From the NCBI RefSeq assembly GCF_030052815.1, contig NC_079510.1:1800288-1864287 (forward strand): a DNA stretch of 64,000 nt, given 5' to 3'. This DNA comes from Hevea brasiliensis (taxonomy: Eukaryota; Streptophyta; Magnoliopsida; Malpighiales; Euphorbiaceae). The translations under genes were made by a program, and so were the position numbers. The notes beneath the pieces were generated by a model, which ran no database searches, was not told where the DNA came from, and worked only from the letters and a program-made list of their open reading frames with translations. Positions 46,301-57,310 of the stretch are shown one piece after another (within the stretch, counting starts at the first letter, position 1; the number at the start of each line of letters is the position of its first letter).

Positions 46301-49218
46301 TTTATTACAATATTTATATGAATTCATAATTCAAGAAGCATTTTACTTACTAAGTATTTATGATTCACTTTAATTCCTCTCATGTACCATTTATTATACA
46401 AGGTGTTATTATTTTATTTGTAATAAAAACATAAGTCCCAATGTTAACTTCATCTCATTTATACTTAACAATTCATTTAGGTTAATTTCATTTCATATTT
46501 TAAGTTGTATCACTTATGTCTTATGAGGTATACTAGTGATGGGAATACAAATCCTAACTACCTATTTACATAACTTAAATGTTCATTAAGTCATTTAGGT
46601 GAATTACCATTCCTATTCCAAGTAATCCATGAACATTTCATGGATTCTAAATTTCATACTTTAATTTCCTCTAGTAATTTAGTTCTTGCATTTTGTGTCA
46701 TTTTATTTACTATTCACATTACTATTTATGCAAATTTTTAACTATTTAATAAATAATAGAATTGCAAATTCTAAACTCATAATAATACCACATTTTGGGT
46801 TATAGACTTATTGGCATTAGTTACCAATTACAATTCAAAGTTCCCTAGATGTATTTCCAAAATTTTAGTTTTGGTCACCTAAGTTTACTATTTCATTGGA
46901 CCTAACTAAAGTGGAAATTTGGCTAAACTTCCTTCATCAAAGTTGTTCTTTAATTTGTCTACTTTAATTTCCCTTTTTGAATCACTCCATTTGGAGTTTT
47001 GTAGCTCAAGTTATGATATTTTTACCATAACTAGCCGGATTAGTCATTGTCCAGTATTTATGGCTAATTTCTGGTTCTAGTAGTTTTGGTAAGTTAAATT
47101 TGATTAGCAATTCGACTAGGTTATAGTCAGAATTTGAGTTTCTGTTCTACATAAAAGTTGTTCTACTATATCTAAGCTTTCCATGAGTTCAAAAATCAGG
47201 TCATTTAGACCTTTCTACACAAAGTTATGGTCATTTGAACAATCACTGTTCATATGGTCATTTTTTCAGGTCCAGATTTTGGTTACTTGAATTTAGGCAA
47301 TTTTTAGGTCACTTTAGGTTGGTTTTCTGGGTAGGGTCTCTTCATGTAAAATGTGTCATTATGTCCTAGGTTTCATCTTCAATTAGCTTCACACCAATTA
47401 GAGTAACACAATTCTACTTATGGCTGTCTAACCTTGCTAGACTCATAAGTCCAAAAATCCTGCAATGAAACAACTCTCCCAATACCACTTTTCCACACTA
47501 CTATTAACCTCAAATCACATTCCATGCACTTCAAATAGTCCATAATTAATCTCATCTGCATCAATTCATCAGCAATTTAACAAAACCCCAATTTTCTCCT
47601 CAATACCCTAGCTCCATAATCACAATTCATACAGCACATACCAATTGAACATACTAACCATACTTATCATCATACTCAAGCAAATTATCAAGTTTATTTG
47701 CAATAAAATACTTCAAATCCTACTCCTACACAAGTTGGCCAAAATTTACTTCTCAAATTCATACATACTTTCTTTCAATTTCTTAATTATTTGCTCATAT
47801 TCAAGCTAAATTCTAAGGAATAAACAAGATTAAAAGATTTATTATGCACTAACCTTATTTGATGAAATTCCCAACTTGCCAACTTCACTTTCCTTTCTTC
47901 TTTTTGCCCTCAAATCCTTTACCAAGGTGAGTAATCAAGATTTTATGTTGAGACTTAGGGGTTTTATGGTGAGGAATGAGTGGAAATCAAGATTGGAAGG
48001 AGGATGAAAATAGAGGATGGCCAAGCAAGTGGTTCGGCCAAGGTTTTGGGAAGAAGAAGATGACCCAAATTTGTTTTATTTAATCTCTTTTATGTCTTAT
48101 AAATGGGTTTGTCAAATTTTAATTGGTTAAACTTTTTAATTACATCATCTTCATATAATGCACATGTCATAAGGCTAATTTAATTTCATTTTCTTTTTTT
48201 TTCTTTCTTCTTCCTTTTATTATTTTTAATTAAATTTTTAGCAATATTTATTTATATTTTAGGACATAGATCTCACTTACTTAAATGGACAAGTTGATAA
48301 AAAATTATCTCTGAAGGTGAAATGACCAAAATGCCTCTCGTTTTGCTTACCGAGTTAAAATTGTCTGTACCGATATTAAAAATTTCCTTAGCATTTTCTT
48401 GGCATTCTATTGTCATCTAAGCCTCAATAATTCTTCAGTGGAGTCCCAAAAATTATTTCACAGAGTTTTCCCTCCGGTCTTGGGTCGCTTACTATCTTCA
48501 CAGTTGCTTCCCATTAGGGTTACCTATCACTAGAGCTTCGGCTCATTTAATCTTAGTGCATTTCATTGCTTAAATTTTTCCTTAATTTTTCTTGTCATTA
48601 TTTAAACTATTTATGACTCCTCACTCTTGTTTAAATATAGTTCCAGACATTCTGACTATCCGAACAAACATTGGCCTCCGGAACAGTAGAATGTACGGAC
48701 TACCTAAAGTAAGGATGTCACAATCCTTAAACCTTAAACCAACAAGGATGAGGAAGAATGAGGCTTACCTCATTTAGCTAGGGTTTCCAAGAGGAGGAAT
48801 TTCTCCCATTCCTTCTCTAAACCACTTGAGAGGAGAGAGAAAATGATGTCTTTACCCTTTTTAGAGGCTTGAAGGTGATTCTCTTTGATTTGGAGTTAGG
48901 GTGAGAAGTTTTAGCATAAAAAGGATGAGAAACTAGAGAGAGAAGGGAGAAAAGAGAATAAAAGTTGTGAAGAGGAGGAGAAGGTTGGTGGGAGCTCCTA
49001 ATTTTCAAGTTTTATACCTAGGTATGAGCAACTTTGGCATTAGAAGTTATAGCCTTTGGCTATTGAAGTATTTAGGTAGGCTTTATTTAATTAAACCTCA
49101 TTTTATTATTCTCTTTCTCAATGCCCCCACTTCTTCGGACCTTTACTCCATTCAAGACTTCAAAGAACATTCTATCCTTGAGTAAGGATTTCAGCTACCT
49201 TAGATGAGGGGTATTACA
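43301..49218. mobile_element. solo LTR (outer), inserted in the minisatellite and itself interrupted
   Basis: It starts TGTAACTTTC at 43301 and ends GGGTATTACA at 49218, TG to CA. Flanks AATAG (43296-43300) and AATAT (49219-49223) match at 4 of 5. Taking out the inner element leaves about 1.85 kb with no coding capacity and no primer site or polypurine tract, as expected of a solo LTR. The ends resemble TGTAACACC-type Ty3/gypsy LTRs. Confidence 0.6.
44659..48722 (-). mobile_element. solo LTR (inner), 4.06 kb, Ty3/gypsy type
   Basis: It runs TGTAACACCC to GATGTCACA with flanks ATCCC (44654-44658) and ATCCT (48723-48727), 4 of 5. It has no gag or pol. The reverse complement shares motifs with the solo LTR at 57311-60970, for example TTCAAATGACCATAACTTTG against TTCATTTGGTCATAACTCGA and a shared GCACCACT(A/G)AG. 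It is therefore a related family in opposite orientation. Confidence 0.7.
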
Positions 49219-49676
49219 AATATAGACATACATAGGCAAATAAACACAAAATAAGCAGACAAACACAAACATAGGGATAGAAACAGATAGGTAGATGCAT
49301 ACAAACACAAATACATACAAATATAGATAGATAGACATAGGCACAGAGACAATCAAATACAGGCATACGTGAACATAGACGTAAAAAAACACAAACACAT
49401 ATAAATTGATAAACATAGAGATTAATGTAGACACATATACAAATATAATTATATAGATACAGACACATACAAACGCAGACATATGGGCACATATAGGCAC
49501 AAACACAAACATAGAAATAAACATAGACAAATAGACACATACACAAACATATATACGAACATAGACATAAATAGACAAACACAAGCATGAGCATAGATAG
49601 ACATATATAGATACAAACACATAGAAACTAGACAAACATAAACATAAGTAGATACAAACACAGATAAATAGAGCTA
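49219..49676. repeat. degenerate ACACATAGACA-type minisatellite, right part
   Basis: Continuation of 43108-43290. Long cysteine/valine/tyrosine-rich frames on the minus strand here only translate the repeat. Confidence 0.88.
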
Positions 49677-49679
49677 CAA

Positions 49680-52334
49680 TGTCACGACCCAACCTATAGG
49701 CAGAACCGGCACTAGGACTTGGGCCAGCCTAAAGCCCCCGAGGCCCGTAGTAAGCCTAACTATTCCTTAACCCAACTCTAAGGCCCATTTGGGCCCAATT
49801 TCAAGAATTCAATCGGACAGAGTCCGGCCATAAAATGGACCTTTCAACGGGGAGTTTTTGACTCACCCGACCTGTAAACATATTATATAATCAGTTGGGG
49901 AGCTCAGCTCACCCTCCACATACTCATACAACATGAAAATAAATGGGAGCTCAGCTCCCTCATCCAGTCCATCAACATGCATAAAATAATAAGTTTACAG
50001 GTCCAAAATAACAATATATATTACAGACCCAATTCAAATAAATATTTCTAACACATGCAGAAATTCTAGAAGTTAACAGAATTATACAAACATTAATAAA
50101 TAATTTGCGAGGGAGAAAAGCAGGTTAACCTCAAAAATATCCTCCTGTGGCCTGGAAAAATATTGAACAGGAGTGAGCGTTCGACTCAGAGATTAAAATA
50201 TCAATTTTAACCATAATCTCTATAACTATCTAAAACTAATGCACCCTGTAGAGTGAAATGCAACATCAGCAATATTTTCACATCATAACAGTAAAAAGGT
50301 AATTTGGAGTACTCACACACCCAGTAATATCAATCATAATATATGGGAGCTGATCCCCTATACAGCTCTCTTAAATCCAACCTGTGCCAGCGAAGAACTC
50401 AAGTCGGACTTTCTCTTAATAAACCAAATCGGGGCCTCAGCGAAGAACTCAAGCTGTGACTACCCCGAAGAATCGGGTCCCAACGAAGATCTCAAGCCGT
50501 GACTACCCGTCCTATCCATAGCTAACACCACATTACACGCACGCCAACGCACGCACATTGCTCCAAATTACCACAACAACATCCATGGCACTTTAACAAT
50601 TGTGAATGCAACATAAAACGTGCCTAGAGTTTAACTACATAGATATGTACATATAAGTGATGCATGGGCATGCTTGAACATATAATAATTGTGAAATTAC
50701 AATTAAAATTAATATTTTACTCACAGACTTGACAGCAGTCACTGCTGCGGCTGGGCGGAGGAAGAAGGCTGTCCCGACTCACCTGACAATTTTTATTACA
50801 ATCATTTAATAAATTTGACTCAATACAATTAAGAAAAAGACCAAATACGTCCTAAGTCGTGCCAAAAATCCGGCAGAGTCTCCCCTATACCTAGGACCTA
50901 CCCAACCTGTAAAAGGGCTCAAAACACACTTCTATATTCACAATCCATATATCCACAACTCAATCACATCACACAGCCCCTCCTGGGCCCATCCAAACAG
51001 TCATCCATCACAATATGTAAAATTTTAATTTAGTCCTTATAATTGACTCTTTTTGCAAAAACTACCCAAACAAGCTCTAAAAATTCTAAAACTTTGCCCT
51101 GCGGTCCTTAGCAATATTACTAAGCTAATGCAAAAAGAATCATAATTTTCTGAGCGACCATGAATATTTTATGGATTTTTAATCCCATTTAAGCATTAGA
51201 AAATTACGAAAAAGTAAGGTTCGGGTTTACCTATTCCAATTCCGACTTCGGGGACGTGCTCGGGACGTTTGAAAATAGTGGGGTAGCCAAAATCTCGATC
51301 CAATTCGGAGACTTTTTTGGTAGCAGGTCTGTCTGGCCAGAAATTCACAGATTCGGACAACTGTCGAATTTCCGCAAATCGAAGATATCTACATGAAGCC
51401 CACAACACGAAGATTAGTACATAAATTTTACGAAATTTTCTAAGCTCATTTAATCTCGGAAAAACACTACGAAGTTCCGTGGGACCCACCGAAAAATGGT
51501 GTCGAAAAAATTTGAAATTTATATCGCCGCGAAGCTCTTGACGAGTGGAGCACTCTGGTACTCTCGGTTTTCTCGTGAGGTTCACGGTTTGTGAGAAATC
51601 TAGCCCAAAAATCAAAATGGGCTAAAACTTCCAGGCAAAAATTGGACAAACCGCTTGATAGATTTCGGTGTTCTTGGTGTCTATGGAAAGCTCTCGACGA
51701 GTAGATGGGTTTAGACACAAGACCTGGCCCAATCGGTGGCCGGATCGACCGAATTTTGGCCGGGAAGACGAAGCGTCGGCGCGGCGCGTCGAGTCGTTTC
51801 GCGCGACGTTTACCGGCATTTCAGGCGGCGGCCGGTGAGGGGAGGTGGCTGGGGAGGCGCGCCGGCGGGCTGGGGTGGCTGGGGAGGCAGCTGGCCAGCG
51901 AGGGGAGATGGGAGGAGAGAGAAAACGGGAGAGAGAGAGAGAGGAAGGAGAAAGCGCGCGGGAGAGGAGAAGAAGAAGAAAAGGAGCCGGCCCGATTCGG
52001 CCGGTCCGATCCGGTCCAGTTCAATTCGGTTGGTTCGATTCAAGATACAAAATTTTGAATTTTTACTCTGCCTTGGGACGAAAAACGAGGCCCAAAAATT
52101 CCGAAAAAAAATTCTAGAAAACTCAGAAAAATTTTTAGACTCTGAATATATTTTTAGTTTTGCCACGTGGTCTTTAAATAAATTTTTAAAAATCATCAAA
52201 GTTTTATATTTTCGAAAAATCAAACCTGATTTCGAAAATTCGAAAATATTTCAAATAATTTCCTAACATTTAAATAAAATAAAAATATTAATATTACTCA
52301 TAAAATAATAAATTTAAAAATTGGAGGTGTTACA
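49680..52334 (-). repeat. 3' LTR of the Ty3/gypsy chromovirus, 2655 bp
   Basis: In the element's orientation the LTR starts TGTAACACCTCC directly after a polypurine tract (52334) and ends GGGTCGTGACA at 49680. The target duplication cannot be checked because the other end of the element is missing. Confidence 0.8.
51700..52060. other. GC-rich island inside the gypsy LTR
   Basis: Dense CpG and GGCGG/GGCTGGG motifs, then a GAGAGA tract, in otherwise AT-rich DNA. Open frames on both strands here look compositional. It may mark the LTR promoter region. Confidence 0.5.
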
Positions 52335-52350
52335 TTCTTCCCCCCTTACA
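52335..52350 (-). other. polypurine tract of the gypsy element
   Basis: On the minus strand TAAGGGGGGAAGAA lies directly against the LTR start. Confidence 0.85.
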
Positions 52351-52396
52351 GAAAATTCATCCTCGAATTTTACACAAGGCAGAATAAGGTACTGAA

Positions 52397-53593
52397 TTAG
52401 ACATTGAATAGATAAGGGTACTTGCTACGCATGTCCCGCTCTGACTCCCAGGTGCACTCTTCCACTGACTGGCTCCTCCACAAAACCTTAACCATAGGGA
52501 TCTGTTTTGATCTTAGCTGCCTCACTTGGTAGTCTACTATGGCTACTGGTTGCTCCTCAAACGTCAAGTTTTCTTTCAGCTCTATTACATCCGGCTCTAG
52601 CACATGAGAAAGATCAGGAATGTATTTCTTGAGCATAGAGATGTGAAACACAGGATGAACGTGAGAAAGGTTGAGTGGTAGCTCCAACCGGTAGGCAACT
52701 GCTCCAACTCTATCAGTAACCTCAAAAGGTCCAATATACCGAGGTGCCAACTTGCCCTTCTTTCCAAATCTCATGACTCCCTTCATCGGAGAAACCTTCA
52801 GGAATACATAGTCGTTTACTGCAAACTCCACATCCCTCCGTCTGGGGTCTGCATAACTCTTCTACCTACTGAAAGCTGTTTTCAATCGTTCCCTGATTAA
52901 AGAAACTATCTCTGAAGTGTACTGCACTAGGTCTACATCATGCACCTTTGCTTCTCCCATTTCTGTCCAACACAGAGGAGACCTACACTTTCTTCCATAT
53001 AGTGCCTCATAGGGTGCCATCCCTATGCGGGAATGGTAACTGTTGTTGTAGGTAAACTCTACCAAAGCTAGCTGATCATCCCATTGACCTCCAAAATCCA
53101 AAACACTCTTGCGAAGCATGTCTTCCAGTGTTTGGATTGTCCTTTCGGACTGTCCGTCTGCCTGAGGGTGGAAGCAGTACTAAAGTTCAACTGTGTGCCA
53201 AGTGCCTCCTGCAACTTCCTCCAAAATCGAGAAGTGAACTGGGCCCTCTATCAGATATTATGGAAGCAGGAACTCCATGTAATCTGACTATTTCTCGAAT
53301 GTAGAGTCGGGCATACTGAGCTACAGAATATGTAGTCTTCACAGGCAAGAAGTGAGCTGATTTAGTTAGGCGGTCTACAATTACCCATATCGAATCATAT
53401 CCTCGCATGGTACGAGGCAACCCAGTCACAAAATCCATAGTGATCATTTCCCACTTCCATTCTGGGATAGGGAGCTCTTGCAGCTTCCCTGATAGTCTCT
53501 GGTGTTCAAACTTCACCTTTTGACAAGTCAAGCATTTGGACACAAAATCTGCTATGTCTCTCTTCATGCCATGTCGACACCATATTTTGGCTG
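52397..53593 (-). pseudogene. Ty3/gypsy chromovirus integrase and chromodomain, 5' truncated
   Basis: In coding order it shows the zinc-finger end KRDIADFVSKCLTCQKVK, integrase core MDFVTGLPRTMRGYDSIWVI and SDRG, then TYNNSYHSRIGMAPYEALYG. The GPY/F motif [10 protein letters not shown] follows, with a chromodomain-like tail ([18 protein letters not shown]). A chromodomain at the integrase end places it among chromoviruses of Tekay/Del type. Frames are broken near 53230, 53180 and 52845. Gag, protease, RT and RNase H are absent: coding similarity stops at about 53593, a breakpoint. It is a dead 3' fragment. Confidence 0.92.
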
Positions 53594-54137
53594 ATTCCTG
53601 AAATCAATAAACTTTGAAGCCAATCCCGAACACATAGTCTCCCTTTGCCAGCCAATCACATTTCCGATCTCTCCTCAGAAGGAATCGAATCAATACTAAG
53701 TCCCCATATCATTTAAAGCCTCACCGATCTCTCAAACCAATTGTCAAGTTTCCTGATCAGTCAATTATATTTCCGATCTTACTTGTCAAACGAGATTGAA
53801 CCAACATTAGGCCTTCGTGCCACTAGTCTTATTGCCGATCTCTCATTTAAAAGTTTGGGAATAATAAAGTTAAGGTTTCGATCCGGTTTAGTGATGATCC
53901 CGATCTTAAGTGTTCAAGTCAAATTTCCAATTTTAATCAAGTCCCGTTTAGCGTTGGTTCCCTGCCGATCTCATGCTTATGGTGTTTTCTGACCTCTTAC
54001 ACTTAGATCAATAATCACTTTTAGTTGTTGTTTTAATATGCTCAGACAATCAAGTGCTTATGCAATTTAGAGATTTTCCGATCACATCCATTCATTAAAC
54101 AAAAGGGGAACCTTCATTCATTTAAAATTTGTACAAG
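53594..54137. other. non-coding interior of a Tat-like gypsy element, CCGATCT-rich
   Basis: CCGATCT-type heptamers recur many times, as they do in 56400-57300 and 62400-62710. This suggests the stretches belong to one element family. No coding sequence is recognised. Confidence 0.45.
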
Positions 54138-55055
54138 TCATTCGGCTGGAGGATCACCCCCAGCCTGATCTACATTTTGCTCGCTTCCTCTCTCACCCTC
54201 AGCCTCCTCCTCACTATCCTCACCTTCGTCCTGGGGAGCCAGATCTACCATCCAAGAGAAGTCCTCCTCGGGATATCGCTTCCTGAGCTCGGCTAAGAGA
54301 TCCCTATGAGCGTTCACATAAGCACCGGCCTCCCTTGTCACCGCCTCTTCTTCTTTTGCTCTGAGCTCCTCAGTGAGGTGAGCAACTTCACCGGCTCGGA
54401 GCGCCCGAACTTCTTCAAGAACATGATCTCGCTCGGTCAGAACTTGAGCTTGCTCGGCCAGCTTATCCTCATAGAACTTCATTCGCCCCTCAATTTCAGA
54501 TATGTAGTTCTGAGCGGATGAAAGTTGGGATTGGAGGGAAGCCACTTCATGACCCATCTTCTCGACCTCCTTACCCAGGCGGTGAGCCTTCTCCCGGACA
54601 ATGTGCTGGTTCACCAAGCACTCCACGTTCAGGCTCATAGATCGGGTCAGGATGTCATCAAGATTGTCCAGGGACAGCCTATCCTGATCCTCCCGAAGGC
54701 AGATGGAGGACCCCAAGACCTTAGCAAAACCCGGGTTCTCTCGAACTGTGCTGTTCTTCTCCAGCGAGTGGATCAAGATTTGGGCATCGCGGGAAAGGGT
54801 CCTTACAGGAGGTTGGGAAGGACCCCTTTCCGCACTCGAAGCGACTGGAGGAGGTGGAGGCGGTTCTTCTTGGCGAGGAGGAGATCGGACCACTTCTATG
54901 ACCGGCAGTCCCGAGGGTTGAGACGAGCCTCCTTGCATCTCCCTGGGATCATGACAGGGCGTTTTAAGCAACTCGGAACGCTTCATCTCCTGCACTTTCT
55001 GGGAGACCTCCCTCTTCTTCTTTCGGCTCTCCTTGGAAGCTTCGCCGCTTGCCAT
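54138..55055 (-). CDS. coiled-coil half of the antisense extra ORF of a gypsy element
   Basis: A 305-residue frame from ATG 55055 to the stop at 54138. It has a basic start (KESRKKKREVSQKVQEMKRS), a proline run (QEEPPPPPPVASS, about residues 65-80) and a long heptad-like coiled coil (about residues 140-260; KEVEKMGHEVASLQSQLSSA). The tail is acidic (DEGEDSEEEAEGERG). It follows a probable intron acceptor (TTTGTGTAG|GTATGG), so it is probably the second exon of the frame upstream at 55193-55989. Function is unknown. It lies antisense to the gag direction of the flanking LTR at 60998-63110. Confidence 0.65.
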   Translation of the reverse strand: MASGEASKESRKKKREVSQKVQEMKRSELLKTPCHDPREMQGGSSQPSGLPVIEVVRSPPRQEEPPPPPPVASSAERGPSQPPVRTLSRDAQILIHSLEKNSTVRENPGFAKVLGSSICLREDQDRLSLDNLDDILTRSMSLNVECLVNQHIVREKAHRLGKEVEKMGHEVASLQSQLSSAQNYISEIEGRMKFYEDKLAEQAQVLTERDHVLEEVRALRAGEVAHLTEELRAKEEEAVTREAGAYVNAHRDLLAELRKRYPEEDFSWMVDLAPQDEGEDSEEEAEGERGSEQNVDQAGGDPPAE

Positions 55056-55192
55056 ACCTACACAAAGAAGAGGTCAGTGAGATCGCTAAGGTCCAAAGAT
55101 CTGAGATATAGAAAATACCGATCTTTGAGTCGAGAGTCAAGCCCGCAATCTTCGCCGATGATCAACTCCATTGTCGGTGATGCGATTCGCGA

Positions 55193-55989
55193 TCACGCAT
55201 CCAAACAAGAGAACTTCTCTCTGGCCGCCTGACCTTTCAGCTCCATCACCATCAGGCCTTCTTCCCTATTTAGGGTGATGCTCTTCGGAAGTAAGGGGCC
55301 CTGGTGCAGCCAGCTGCGAGGGAAGCCCTCAAAGCCGTTCGGAATTTTGCTCCTTAGAATGAATAAGCAATTCTTCCAATTCTTCAGGGAGGAGGGCAGA
55401 TCGGTAAAAAGCCCGCAATGTGGCTTCGCCTGGAAGAACCAATACTCGTCATCCTTTTGACGAGTTAATCTATGTAGTTCGGCGAATACCTTAGCTGTAG
55501 GACGGAGTCCCTTAGCTCGGCAGAGGCCTCTGAAGGCCACTAGGATCCGCCACGAGTTCGGGTGAACTTGGGCGATGCACAATTGGTGAAATTTAAAACT
55601 TCCTTGAAGAAGTCATCAAAGGGGAACCGCAGCCCGGCCTTTAATTGTTCTTCATATACCATGATCATATCGTTCTCCTCGAAGAAATGATCGGCACGAA
55701 AATTGCCGTGACACTTAATCAGCTCGTATGAATTAGGTCGGATGTTGTACTCCTGGCTGAACGACTGCAGGTTGGTTTCTTGCAGGATGGATGGCAGCTC
55801 GTCCATGGGAAGATTTTCTCTCCCTGAAGAATGTACATGCCTTGATGGTGCTGCTTGCCCCCGAGCTGGAACGGAGACCCTAGGAGGTTCAGGTCACACG
55901 CTTGGTCCGACCACCTCCACTTCATCAGACGACCACGAGATCTGAACGGAAGGGGGGCTTGCCGCTCTCTGACCTTCGGCGCCACTCAT
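55193..55989 (-). pseudogene. putative gypsy-type transposon domain (PF04195-like), broken
   Basis: ATG at 55989 gives 31 codons, then an in-frame TGA (55896-55894). The same frame resumes with MDELPSILQETN. MVYEEQLKAGLRFPFDDFFK followed by EVLNF, then HPNSWRILVAFRGLCRAKG in the next frame (shift near 55575), match the plant 'putative gypsy type transposon' domain (Transposase_28). Known copies occur as an additional, often antisense, ORF in Tat-lineage Ty3/gypsy elements. The enzymatic role is not established in spite of the name. The two lesions make this copy nonfunctional. Confidence 0.75.
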
Positions 55990-56144
55990 TTTCAAAGGAA
56001 ATAGAGAATTTAAACTAAAAGAAGGATCAAAACCCTTACCGGAGCTTGATCAGTGTCGGAAGAACTTGAAAAATTGAGAGAATTTTGGAATCGCTCGCGA
56101 GATGCTGAAAATGACATAAGAGAGCAACTGGCTGACCCATCCCC

Positions 56145-56152
56145 TATTTATA
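56145..56152 (-). promoter_or_regulatory. TATA box for the antisense ORF
   Basis: TATAAATA in the context GGGTATAAATAGGGG on the minus strand, about 155 bp before the ATG at 55989. It implies a promoter that transcribes the antisense ORF independently of the LTR. Confidence 0.65.
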
Positions 56153-56421
56153 CCCGTCTGAGCATTTAATGCTCACAGTGTTTCAGGTGGTGCATCGGTT
56201 AGCGGGACTCGCCAGCTTTTCTGACACGTCTCACGAATATTTCAGAAATTCCATAATAAAAGAGATCGGCTAGTTACAGATCGGTGAATTAAGGCGGATC
56301 GGTTAAGGGTTGTTCAGTTAGGAACCGGATCAGATAAATACATCAGAGATTGGAAAATAATCAATGCAATAGTAATAAAAATGATAATTGACGAAATAAA
56401 TTTTATTTACAAAAAGGTCAA

Positions 56422-56551
56422 ATTACATCATTTGGGCGATCTCTAGGGATCGGATTACATTAAAGGTCGGATTACATCATTTGGGCGATCTCTAGAGATC
56501 GGATTACATTGAAAGTCAAATTACATCATTTGGGCGATCTCTAGAGATCGG
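56422..56551. repeat. 49-bp tandem repeat, about three units, with a 16-bp palindrome
   Basis: Units start ATTACATCATTTGGG at 56422, 56471 and 56520. Each holds CGATCTCTAGAGATCG, a perfect palindrome in units 2 and 3 and off by one base in unit 1. Confidence 0.92.
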
Positions 56552-57310
56552 CAGTACATCCCATCTAATAAAGACCTATGTCAAAGCCTAGTCTCATGGC
56601 TGAATCAAAAGATGTGTTAGGCCAGCCATTGACATCAGACAGATGTACAGCTCAGATGGGGGGATTATGACTCTCATGAAGATGAGAGAGGTCGTCATCA
56701 ATGTTATTGCTCGGAACCGAGCCGCTGTCAGGACACCCAATGTGGCGAGATGCCAAATGAACTTCAAGGCGCAGTCACCAATGTTAAGGGGAATATTAGC
56801 AGTCTTCTCGCCAGAAGTTAGTTCGCCGATCATATCGATCGAACGATTCGAGATCGACACGATCGAAGTCCTCGATCCAGGTCAGCAAATTAGTCCGGTT
56901 CTCCCACTATCATCAAATGAGGTTATCATAATTTCCCGATCACCGGGATCGTAAATTTTCAGTCGGGGAATAAAAAGGACAATCGGAAAAAGATCAAAGG
57001 CCACTATCATGGCCGGGACTATTGCCGGAGCAGTTAGAACAGGAAATGAGAGAAGAAAGAGGAGAAAATCAAATACGGAGGGCTTTCCCATTGAAGGTAT
57101 ATATATAGGGAAAATCTGAGCATTTATTGCTAGCAGAAAATGAAGCAGATGCCTCGGAAATCGAAGGAATAAATACTTTGACTGAACCGGACCGGATGAA
57201 GGAGAAGATCGGAGTTGGAGAGGTCGGAAGAGGGGAGCCCAGCATGAGAGAGCGGAAAAGGATCGTGTTAGAAAGATCGGAAAGGAGGGGAGGTCGGAAA
57301 ACAAAGGGAA
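56552..57310. other. interior of the Tat-like element up to a purine-rich tract
   Basis: No recognised product. The last ~140 bases (57170-57310) are strongly purine-rich (GGAAAGGAGGGGAGGTCGG) and could include the polypurine tract for the LTR that resumes at about 60998. Confidence 0.45.

Noticed and set aside
49195..49692. 165-codon cysteine/valine/tyrosine-rich frame resembling a membrane protein
   Set aside because: Translation of the degenerate minisatellite, not a gene.
51705..52266. Arginine/glycine-rich frames of up to 176 codons
   Set aside because: They arise from the GC-rich part of a gypsy LTR; overlapping frames are open on both strands and no domain is present.
54306..55232. 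Plus-strand frames opposite the antisense ORF
   Set aside because: Shadow frames of GC-richer coding sequence on the minus strand, where recognisable domains lie.
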